From positions 1-34,332 of the forward strand of contig CANRGP010000017.1 of the NCBI GenBank assembly GCA_947630085.1: a DNA stretch of 34,332 bases, in the 5' to 3' direction. Shown here piece after piece: positions 26,720-34,332 of the stretch. The stretch is from an uncultured Lachnospiraceae bacterium. Lineage in GTDB: Bacteria > Bacillota > Clostridia > Lachnospirales > Lachnospiraceae. The notes under the pieces are model-generated. The model worked only from the letters and a program-made list of their open reading frames with translations, was not told the DNA's origin and did no database searches. The translations under genes and the position numbers were made by a program. Numbering within the stretch: position 1 is the stretch's first letter; every line of letters starts with the position of its first letter.

Positions 26720-27976
26720 TCATCTGATGTGTCCGTCGCCGTGGATCACATATTTGCAGGTCGTCAGTTCCCTCAATCCCACCGGTCCCCTGGCGTGAAG
26801 CTTCTGGGTGGAGATCCCCATCTCACACCCGAGTCCGAATTCGCCTCCGTCGGTAAAGCGGGTGGACGCGTTCACATACACCGCCGCGCTGTCGACGCCG
26901 GCAATGAAGAGCTTCTGATTTTCCGCATTTTCCGTAACAATGGCGTCGGAGTGGTGCGTGGAATGGGCCGCGATATGCGCGATCGCCTCCTCTATGGAAT
27001 CCACCACCCTGACCGCCAGGATGTAGTCCAGAAATTCCGTGTCAAAATCCTTGTCCGATGCCGGCACACCGTCAATGACCGCGCGGGCCCCGGCGTCAAG
27101 GCGCAGCTCTACCGGCGTTTTTCCGGCCGCCGCACGGCTGTCCGTCAGCGCTCTCTTCAGCATCGGCAGAAACGCATCCGCCACGGCGGCATGAACCAGG
27201 CATACCTCCTCGGCGTTGCAGACGCTGGGACGGCTCGTTTTGGCGTTTTCGATTATCTTCACGGCCTTTTCCAGATCCGCATACTCATCCACATATACGC
27301 TGCATATCCCCGTCCCCGTCTCCAGGCACGGAACCGTGGCATTCTCCACGCAGGCCCGTATCAGGCCCGCGCCTCCCCGCGGGATCAGCAGGTCGATATA
27401 CCCGGACGCGGTCATCAGTTCATTGGCCGAGGCCCGGCTCGTGTCTTCGATCAGATTGATGTAATCGGCGTTGAGCCCGGCCTTCACGAGTCCGCGCCGC
27501 AAAGCGTTCGTCACGGCGTTGGCGCTGCGCCAGGCTTCCTTTCCGGAGCGCAGCACGCACACGTTCCCGCTCTTAAACGCGAGGACCGCGGCATCGCTTG
27601 TCACATTCGGCCTGGATTCATAGATGATCGCAATCACCCCCAGCGGCACGGAGATCTTCTCGATCCGAAGTCCGTCCTCCCGTGTAAAGGACTCCAAAAC
27701 CCTTCCCACAGGATCCGGGAGCTTGGCTACCGCCAGCATCCCTTCGGCCATCGCCTTGATCCTGTTCTCATCCAGCCGCAGTCTGTCAAGCATGACCTCG
27801 GAGATCCGTCCCCGCGCGGCGTCCATATCCTCCCTGTTCGCGGCCAGTATTTCCGCCGCGGCTCCCGTAAGCTCATCCGCCATCACGCCGATCGCGGCGT
27901 TCTTTGCCGCGGTGTCCAGTGTTCCCAGGCCCGCGGAAGCCTTCTTCGCCCGCTTTATGATTTCTAATGTCGTCAT
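26720..27976 (-). CDS. proA: Glutamate-5-semialdehyde dehydrogenase
   Basis: KISVPLGVIAIIYESRPNVTSDAAVLAFKSGN; TSRPSVCNAEEVCLVH (active-site Cys region). 4-nt overlap with proB. Confidence 0.95.
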   Translation of the reverse strand: MTTLEIIKRAKKASAGLGTLDTAAKNAAIGVMADELTGAAAEILAANREDMDAARGRISEVMLDRLRLDENRIKAMAEGMLAVAKLPDPVGRVLESFTREDGLRIEKISVPLGVIAIIYESRPNVTSDAAVLAFKSGNVCVLRSGKEAWRSANAVTNALRRGLVKAGLNADYINLIEDTSRASANELMTASGYIDLLIPRGGAGLIRACVENATVPCLETGTGICSVYVDEYADLEKAVKIIENAKTSRPSVCNAEEVCLVHAAVADAFLPMLKRALTDSRAAAGKTPVELRLDAGARAVIDGVPASDKDFDTEFLDYILAVRVVDSIEEAIAHIAAHSTHHSDAIVTENAENQKLFIAGVDSAAVYVNASTRFTDGGEFGLGCEMGISTQKLHARGPVGLRELTTCKYVIHGDGHIR

Positions 27977-28743
27977 TTTTTCCTCCCGATAAATCTTGTC
28001 CCGACGGGCTTTCCGTCCACGATGTCATACAGACTTTCCGGTTTCGCCCCGCTTGTAATGACCATATCGATCCCGGCCTCCACAGCCGTCCTGGCCGCAT
28101 GGAGCTTGGTTTTCATGCCCCCGGTTCCGAGCGGGCTCCCCGCGCCTCTGGCCGCCTCCATGATCTCAGGAGTGATCTCCCGCACCACCCGGATCCGGTC
28201 GGCGTTCTTGTTTTCTCTGGGATCCGAGGTGTAAAGCCCGTCTATGTCCGTTAAAAGCACCAGAAGATCCGCCCCCACAGATACCGCCACTACCGCCGCG
28301 AGCGTATCATTATCGCCGATGACGATCTCCTCCGTGGCCACGGTATCGTTTTCGTTGACGACCGGGACCGCCCCGATCTCGAGAAGCCGCAGGATCGTGT
28401 TGCGGAAATTCTCATGCCTGTTCTCGTCCTCAATGTCCGCGGCTGTCAGGAGGATCTGCGCCACGGTGTGGGAATATTCGGAAAACAGCTTGTCGTATGT
28501 GTACATCAGCTCACACTGGCCCACCGCCGCGGCCGCCTGCTTTCCGGGGATATCCTCCGGCCTTTCCGCAAGCCCCAGCTTTCCCACGCCCATGGCTATG
28601 GCGCCTGACGATACAAAAATGATCTCGTGCCCTGCATTTTTCAGATCGCTTAAGACCCTCACAAGGCTTTCCACCCGGCGGATGTTCATCCGCCCTGTCG
28701 TATAGGATAATGTGGAGGATCCCACTTTCACAACAATCCGCAT
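27973..28743 (-). CDS. proB: Glutamate 5-kinase (short form, no PUA domain)
   Basis: MRIVVKVGSSTLSYTTGRMN...FVSSGAIAMGVGKL...VNENDTVATEEI...GTGGMKTKLHAA. Confidence 0.94.
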   Translation of the reverse strand: MRIVVKVGSSTLSYTTGRMNIRRVESLVRVLSDLKNAGHEIIFVSSGAIAMGVGKLGLAERPEDIPGKQAAAAVGQCELMYTYDKLFSEYSHTVAQILLTAADIEDENRHENFRNTILRLLEIGAVPVVNENDTVATEEIVIGDNDTLAAVVAVSVGADLLVLLTDIDGLYTSDPRENKNADRIRVVREITPEIMEAARGAGSPLGTGGMKTKLHAARTAVEAGIDMVITSGAKPESLYDIVDGKPVGTRFIGRKK

Positions 28744-28798
28744 CGCAATCCCTTTCTCAATATATGGTCTTCTTCCCTAAAATCTCACATTCTTTTCT

Positions 28799-28827
28799 AT
28801 TATAGCGAATCCGGTCCTAATATTCAA
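28799..28827 (-). promoter_or_regulatory. Sigma-A promoter, TTGAAT-17-TATAAT, upstream of proB
   Basis: attcaa 28822-28827 and attata 28799-28804 on the + strand; 17-nt spacer. Confidence 0.78.
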
Positions 28828-28850
28828 CAATAAATCTCTTTCCTTCATGC

Positions 28851-30197
28851 CTATGCGCGGTCTGTGTCCCGAAGCGGGCAAAGCGGCAGCATAAACACCG
28901 TCCTGTAATAATTCGCCTCAAGCCCCATCTGCAGGATTCCGTCGCTGTGGCGGATCGTCTCCCTGACGATACGCAGTCCCAGACCATGTTGATTTACATC
29001 CTGCTTCGTCGTTTGCATTTGGGGATTTCCGGTGATTTTTTCGGTCCTCACCTTGTTGGATATCTCGCAGTGAAGATAATTCTGCACACATTTCAGCGAG
29101 ATATGGATATCGGGATTCTCCTCATCCGCGCTTGCTTCGATTGCATTGTCGATCAGATTCAAAAAGATCGTGCAGAAATCGGCGTCATCCACCGGCAGGG
29201 CGGCCGGGATCAGGATCTCCGAATAAATCTTAATGCCCGCCTCCTGCGCCTGACGGATCTTCTGGGTGAGAACATAATCGATGGTAGGATTTCCCGTGGA
29301 AACCATGGACAGCGAATCCATGCGCTGGCCGATCTTTTCCTCGAGATAAGCGTCCAGCTGATCGTATTTCTTCTGCCTGAGAAGCGTATGGATATACAGA
29401 TACCGGTTCTTCAGCTCATGACGCTCCATCCGCAGCCTCTCCTCCATTTCCGCCGACAGACGGTACATCCCTGCCTGGGCGTTGGCCCTGGATAATGCCT
29501 GATCTATGCGGCGCTGGTCCGCAAAGGAATTCAGCAGAGAGGCAAACAGGTAATAGAGCAGCGGCATGGCGATCAGGATGATCGCGGCAAGATATTGTTC
29601 AATGTAGTCCTGCAGGAAATCCGCCCCGGAAAACCGGATCGCGTAAAACAGGAGCAGCGCCACCGGAAAATAAAGCGTGATCCAAAAGCCGCGCGCAAAA
29701 ATCTTCCCGGTATCCGGCAGCTTCACGCGGCGGCACAGCACATAGAAGAGGTAGAGAAGAAGATAAAGGAGCACGGACGTAGCCAGATCCAGCCTTCTGT
29801 ACAGGAGCGGGTCCATCGTATACTCCGCCGAATACAGGGGACCGCAGACCACCTTATAGAGCTGTACGAAAGAAATATAAAACAAAGTATATACCAGCTT
29901 GCTTGCAAAGGAGCCGTCAAGACAGAGACAGGCCATCGTCATCGCCGAGACCGTCGTGCAGAGGAAACCGTACCAGTAGGGATGCAGACGCGGGAAAACT
30001 CCGGGAATAAAAAAGGGTTCCGAAACGAAAAGAAATGTCAGATAATACAGCGCTGTATAGAGGAGCATACCGCCAAGCATATAGCGGACAAAGCTCTTCC
30101 CTTTCTGAAGCCCAAACAGGGATCGCAGGATCAGAAGAAGCAAAAACATCAGAATACAGCCTTCAAATTCACTCTCGCGATAGATATTGTAGAGCAT
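28851..30197 (-). CDS. GHKL-type sensor histidine kinase (AgrC/ComD-like membrane sensor)
   Basis: Multi-TM N-terminus; MERHELKNRYLYIHTLL (H box), IFLNLIDNAIEASADEENPDI (N box), GLGLRIVRETIRHSDG. Confidence 0.85.
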   Translation of the reverse strand: MLYNIYRESEFEGCILMFLLLLILRSLFGLQKGKSFVRYMLGGMLLYTALYYLTFLFVSEPFFIPGVFPRLHPYWYGFLCTTVSAMTMACLCLDGSFASKLVYTLFYISFVQLYKVVCGPLYSAEYTMDPLLYRRLDLATSVLLYLLLYLFYVLCRRVKLPDTGKIFARGFWITLYFPVALLLFYAIRFSGADFLQDYIEQYLAAIILIAMPLLYYLFASLLNSFADQRRIDQALSRANAQAGMYRLSAEMEERLRMERHELKNRYLYIHTLLRQKKYDQLDAYLEEKIGQRMDSLSMVSTGNPTIDYVLTQKIRQAQEAGIKIYSEILIPAALPVDDADFCTIFLNLIDNAIEASADEENPDIHISLKCVQNYLHCEISNKVRTEKITGNPQMQTTKQDVNQHGLGLRIVRETIRHSDGILQMGLEANYYRTVFMLPLCPLRDTDRA

Positions 30198-30207
30198 ATG
30201 TCTCCCC

Positions 30208-30927
30208 CTACCCAATGGTATACAGCATGAACTGCTGCTTGACCGCCTCCTGCTTGCCCCGGCTGACCGGAACCGTGCCCCGGTCTGTCAGCATGATCTC
30301 GTTTTTGCCGATATAAAAGATATACCGGCAGTTGACCAGATAACTGCGGTGAGGTTTGAGGAAATGATGCCCCGCAAGCTCTTTTTCCAAATCCATCAGC
30401 CTGCAGCGCACGATCGTATCCGTGCTTCCCGTCACGATCCTGCAGATCTTCCCCTGTGCCTCGATGTAGCGGATGGTGTTAATGTCGAAAGAATACAGGT
30501 CCCCGGAACGTGCCTCCACGATTTTGAGTATACTGGGATTCCTTTTCGCCAGCTCCGCACACACGGAATCCGTGAGCGCCGAGACCAGCAAGTCAAACTG
30601 GCTCTTTCGGATGAACCGGAACGGCTGGACCTCAAAAGTCTGAAATACCAGTTCTTTCTTATTTGAGATAAACACGACCAGCGTCCCGGGCGCGACCTCC
30701 CGGACACGCCGGCAGACGGTAATGCCGTCGATATCCGGCATCTCGATGTCCAGAAAGACCATATCATAGTGATAATGTTCCGACACCATTCCAAGAAAAC
30801 CCTTCCCGGACGAAAACAGGTCAAAAGAGACGGGCAGGCTCCGCGCCGTAAACTCCCGTTCCATCCGCTCCTTCATATATCGGAGCATCTCCCGCTCGTC
30901 CTCCACAATCGCCGCCTGATACATCAC
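30208..30927 (-). CDS. LytTR-family response regulator
   Basis: REC domain (DMVFLDIEMPDIDGITVCRRVRE) and LytTR domain (IRYIEAQGKICRIVT...LEKELAGHHFLKPHRSYLVNCRYI). Confidence 0.92.
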   Translation of the reverse strand: MMYQAAIVEDEREMLRYMKERMEREFTARSLPVSFDLFSSGKGFLGMVSEHYHYDMVFLDIEMPDIDGITVCRRVREVAPGTLVVFISNKKELVFQTFEVQPFRFIRKSQFDLLVSALTDSVCAELAKRNPSILKIVEARSGDLYSFDINTIRYIEAQGKICRIVTGSTDTIVRCRLMDLEKELAGHHFLKPHRSYLVNCRYIFYIGKNEIMLTDRGTVPVSRGKQEAVKQQFMLYTIG

Positions 30928-30985
30928 GCACCCTCCTATAAGAACCTGATTTCATTTTACAGTATCCGCGCAAAATTGGAAAGTG

Positions 30986-31016
30986 CATTTCATACCATAT
31001 TTTCTCATTTCATACC
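30986..31016. promoter_or_regulatory. Direct repeat catttcatacc x2 (20-bp period), candidate LytTR regulator binding site
   Basis: Exact 11-bp copies at 30986-30996 and 31006-31016, just upstream of a -10 TATAAT (31045-31050) lacking a good -35. Confidence 0.5.
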
Positions 31017-31107
31017 GTTTTCCCGAATTCCGAATTTTTTCTGCTATAATAAAAAAACCTTATAGAGAACCGGAACCGGTTTTCATTACAATGAAAGGAG
31101 ATCCATC

Positions 31108-33723
31108 ATGAAAAAAAGAACAATTTCCCTGATGCTCGCCCTGACCGTAGTGCTGGCCCAAACTGCCTGCAGCGGCGCGCCGGGCACTCCGGATGCCCCT
31201 CCTGCTTCCAATAGCGCGGCCGCATCCGGCGAATCCGGCGAGGCCGAAACCTCCAACAATCCTTATGCCAACCCCTACGCCAATCCCTATGCTAATCCCT
31301 ATGCCAATCCGAACGAAGGGGAAAGCAGCGCCCCCGCAGAGCCCGCGCAGGCATTCGGCGCCGAGAAATATGTCCCTGTTCCCGGGGCGGACGCCAAGTA
31401 TACCGTCGAGGAAACCTCGGACGGATGGCTCAAGATCGTCAATGACGGCGGCGAAACCCTCGGCCTTTCTCCCATTTCCGGCGTTCACATTGTCGAGGCA
31501 GACGGCTACGCATTTAAGGATCTCAATCAGAACGGCGCACTGGATCCCTACGAAGACTGGCGGCTTTCCAGCGAAGAACGTACGACCGACCTGATCGGAC
31601 GGATGGAGGGCACCGAGAAAGCTACTATTCTTCTCCACAGCAACAGTCTGGCCGACGCATACAGCACCGCGCCGGTAACCACTCAGGATCTGACGTATAC
31701 GATCCTGACGGGCGGAGCGCGCGGCGGCGTGACCCGCAACGCACTTCGCGGAGCCGACCATGCCGTCTGGGCCAACAACGCCCAGGCCGTAGCCGAGAGC
31801 AGCTGGTACGGAATCCCCGTCATGATCTCCATTGATCCTTCCTTTATCTCCGGCATGGTGGAATCCGTTTCCCTGGCCTCAACCATGGATCCTGAACTTG
31901 CCGCCAAAATCGGGCAGGAAACTTCAAAGCAGTACCGCTCCGTTGGCGTCACGGCTCTTCTCGGCCCCCAGGTCGATATCGCATCTCCCACCCAGGAGCG
32001 CGCCGACGGAACCTACGGAGAAGATCCGCAGCTGACTCTGGATTTGGCGACCGCCTATGTCAACGCCATGCAGTCCACCTATGACGCCTCCGGAAAGGAC
32101 CTTGGCTGGGGCACGGATTCCGTTTTCTGTTTTACCAAGCATTTCGGAGGAGCAGGCGCAACCGAGGGCGGACGCAACGATCACTCTCCCACCGGACGCT
32201 ACGCCGTGTTCCCCGGCGATAACCTTGAGGCTCACCTGATCACCTACTTTGACGGTGTTTTCCATCTGCCCGGTCTGACCGGTTCCTCCGGAGTCATGAC
32301 AGAGTACGCCATCAACGTTGACGGAGAGGGCAAGCCTTATGGCGGCGAGTGGGCAGGAGCCTACAATCCCTACCTGTACGGTCTGCTGGACGAATACGGA
32401 TTTGACAGCCTGAAGATCACCGACTGGGGCGTCTATGAATTCGCCGGTGTCTGGGGCGCGGAAGATCTGACGCAGCCTGAGCGCGTGGCCTTAAGCTGGG
32501 AGCGCGGCGCCAACCTGCTTGGCGGATTTGACTCAGTGGATGTTGTAAAAGAAGCCTATGAACTGATGGTTTCCCGTGACGGCCAGGAACAGGCCGACGC
32601 GATCATCGACAAGGCTGCCTCCCACTTTATCCTGGCAATGATGAATCTGAATATGTTCGATCAGCCCTATGTGGACACAGCCACAGCCAAGGAGCTTGTG
32701 GGAAGCGCTTCCTCCAACGCTTTTGGACTGGAGACGCAGCGGGATTCTGTCGTCATGATCAAGAACGACGGCACGATCAGCGCCGACGGCGCTTCTTCCG
32801 ATAAGCCCACCGTGTATGTCCCCTATGTCTATCATACCGGCTTCAGCGTCAGCTGGATGGGCGGCATCAGCGCGGGTACGCCCTCCTGGGCCCCCGGCCT
32901 GGATCTGGATGCTCTCGGAAAATATTTTAACATCGTCACCGACACCGTAGGGGATCCTACGGGCCCGGCGGATGACAGCGGCAACCCCACCTATGCATCC
33001 ACGGACATCGTCCGCGCCTCCGCCGATCAGATCGCAGCCTGCGATTATGTACTGGTAGGTATGGAGAATCCGTACAGCGTCTCCTATGACGATAATTACG
33101 TCGTCGCGTGGATCTACCAGATGTCTTATGACAACGGTCTCTTCTTTGAAGACACCACATGGTATCCCGTCTCCCTGCAGTACAAGGCGTATACCGCCGA
33201 TACAGCCAGGGAAGTCTCGATCAGCGGTCTGACCCTTCCGGACGGCACGAAGCAGAACCGCTCCTATAAGGGCGTCACTGCTCCCGAAGCTTCCAACTAC
33301 GGTGATCTGGAGGCTCTCGAGTATGCGGCCAATGCTGCCGGTGATGTGCCGGTGATCGTATCCATGAGCATGGGACGCGATATGGTATGGTCTGAGGTCG
33401 AACCCCTGGCGGATGTGATCCTGGTCAACTACAACAGCCAGAAGCCGGATGTCATCGCCGAAATCATCCTGGGCAAGACCGAACCGAACGGTTTGCTGGT
33501 CTTCCAGCAGCCCGCTTCCATGGAAGCCGTCGAGGCGCAGCTTGAGGACGTTCCGCGTGATATGGAGTGCTACGTAGACGCCAACGGCAATACCTATGAC
33601 TTTGCATTCGGTTTGAACTGGAGCGGCGTCATCCGCGACGACCGCGTCAGCAAATATTCCAAGGCCCCGCTGACCAAGATCCAGAATCTGGACTACGACG
33701 CATACGAAGCGGCAAACAAATAA
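31108..33723 (+). CDS. Exported/lipoprotein glycoside hydrolase family 3-like enzyme
   Basis: Signal peptide (MKKRTISLMLALTVVLAQTACSG), EF-hand-like DLNQNGALDPYEDW, CFTKHFGGAGATEGG, SLKITDWGVYEF (candidate nucleophile Asp). Confidence 0.85.
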   Translation: MKKRTISLMLALTVVLAQTACSGAPGTPDAPPASNSAAASGESGEAETSNNPYANPYANPYANPYANPNEGESSAPAEPAQAFGAEKYVPVPGADAKYTVEETSDGWLKIVNDGGETLGLSPISGVHIVEADGYAFKDLNQNGALDPYEDWRLSSEERTTDLIGRMEGTEKATILLHSNSLADAYSTAPVTTQDLTYTILTGGARGGVTRNALRGADHAVWANNAQAVAESSWYGIPVMISIDPSFISGMVESVSLASTMDPELAAKIGQETSKQYRSVGVTALLGPQVDIASPTQERADGTYGEDPQLTLDLATAYVNAMQSTYDASGKDLGWGTDSVFCFTKHFGGAGATEGGRNDHSPTGRYAVFPGDNLEAHLITYFDGVFHLPGLTGSSGVMTEYAINVDGEGKPYGGEWAGAYNPYLYGLLDEYGFDSLKITDWGVYEFAGVWGAEDLTQPERVALSWERGANLLGGFDSVDVVKEAYELMVSRDGQEQADAIIDKAASHFILAMMNLNMFDQPYVDTATAKELVGSASSNAFGLETQRDSVVMIKNDGTISADGASSDKPTVYVPYVYHTGFSVSWMGGISAGTPSWAPGLDLDALGKYFNIVTDTVGDPTGPADDSGNPTYASTDIVRASADQIAACDYVLVGMENPYSVSYDDNYVVAWIYQMSYDNGLFFEDTTWYPVSLQYKAYTADTAREVSISGLTLPDGTKQNRSYKGVTAPEASNYGDLEALEYAANAAGDVPVIVSMSMGRDMVWSEVEPLADVILVNYNSQKPDVIAEIILGKTEPNGLLVFQQPASMEAVEAQLEDVPRDMECYVDANGNTYDFAFGLNWSGVIRDDRVSKYSKAPLTKIQNLDYDAYEAANK
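31258..31311 (+). repeat. In-frame 12-bp tandem repeat encoding NPYA x4 plus NP
   Basis: AATCCTTATGCC/AACCCCTACGCC/AATCCCTATGCT/AATCCCTATGCC/AATCCG. Confidence 0.92.
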
Positions 33724-33738
33724 ACAATTTCCTGATAG

Positions 33739-33777
33739 AAAAAGGAGACGCGGTTTTTCAGGCCGCGTCTCCTTTTT
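33739..33777. terminator. Bidirectional Rho-independent terminator between the convergent GH3 gene and deoD
   Basis: Perfect 15-bp stem aaaaaggagacgcgg-tttttcagg-ccgcgtctccttttt. Confidence 0.92.
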
Positions 33778-33786
33778 CTCTTAATT

Positions 33787-34332
33787 TCACGCCAGCGCCA
33801 GGGCTACCTTCATCATGTCCGTGAACGTCTTCTGCCGTTCCTCCGCCGTCGTCACCTCGCCGGTGATCGCGGAATCCGAGATCGTGCAGATACACAGCGC
33901 GTTAGCTCCCGCCGCGGCCGCGTTGCTGTAGAGGGCGGCCGCCTCCATCTCCACGGCCAGGACGCCCATGTCCGACCAGGTCATGCCGCCGCTCACCTGC
34001 TTGTCCGGCGCGTAGAACATATCGGAGCTTAAGACGTTTCCCACATGGTACGTGATCCCCAGCTCTCTCGCCGCCGCCACGGCCTTCTCCAGGAGCTCGA
34101 AGCTTGCGATGCAGGAGTAATCCCCCGGCAGGCCGAAGAGCCGCACATAGTTGGAGGTGGTGCAGGCGCCCATGCCGATGACCATATCGCGGACCCTGCA
34201 CTTGGGGCTTAAAGCGCCGGCGGTGCCTACGCGGATCAGGTTCTTCACTCCGTAGAAATGGATCAGCTCGTAGGAATAGATCCCGATGGACGGGCAGCCC
34301 ATGCCGGTCCCCATGACCGAGACCCGCCTGCC
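33787..34332 (-). CDS. deoD: Purine-nucleoside phosphorylase DeoD-type (5' truncated by window end)
   Basis: [40 protein letters not shown]...[12 protein letters not shown]...[16 protein letters not shown]; the frame stays open to the window edge. Confidence 0.92.
   Translation of the reverse strand, partial: GRRVSVMGTGMGCPSIGIYSYELIHFYGVKNLIRVGTAGALSPKCRVRDMVIGMGACTTSNYVRLFGLPGDYSCIASFELLEKAVAAARELGITYHVGNVLSSDMFYAPDKQVSGGMTWSDMGVLAVEMEAAALYSNAAAAGANALCICTISDSAITGEVTTAEERQKTFTDMMKVALALA

Noticed and set aside
25721-27967. 748-aa + strand ORF opposite proC/proA
   Set aside because: Shadow ORF; the minus-strand products are clearly ProC and ProA.
33739-33777. Perfect inverted repeat as a mobile-element end
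   Set aside because: T/A-flanked 15-bp stem between convergent stop codons is best explained as a bidirectional terminator.

Overview
This is a chromosomal window from a GC-rich Firmicute, probably Lachnospiraceae/Clostridia-like (inferred from protein style only). Most genes are on the minus strand. I found no rRNA, tRNA, CRISPR array, transposase or phage genes. From left to right it contains: nfnB/nfnA-type flavoprotein genes (-); a moxR-DUF58-DUF4129-like operon (+); metH, a separate MetH reactivation-domain gene and metF (-); hflC, a small membrane protein gene and hflK (-), preceded by a probable yybP-ykoY (Mn2+) riboswitch with its own promoter and terminator; a four-gene cassette on the minus strand (DRE-TIM aldolase fusion, HAD phosphatase, ThDP acetolactate-synthase-like enzyme, NAD-dependent epimerase) downstream of topB and galM; asd, tag, a TPM-domain protein, a zinc-ribbon membrane protein and proC-proA-proB (all -); a GHKL/LytTR two-component system (-) divergent from a GH3-family lipoprotein (+); and a truncated deoD (-) at the right edge. 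The most notable points are: (1) metH is interrupted by one in-frame UAG inside the pterin-binding domain, with the reading frame intact on both sides; (2) a Mn-type riboswitch with overlapping antiterminator and terminator pairing lies upstream of hflK-hflC rather than a recognisable Mn transporter; (3) the aldolase/HAD/ThDP/epimerase cassette looks like an uncharacterised small-molecule or sugar-modification pathway; (4) phased TTTCAT-type repeats sit upstream of the GH3 gene, divergent from the LytTR regulator. All calls come from reading the sequence and the ORF track; no database search was run.
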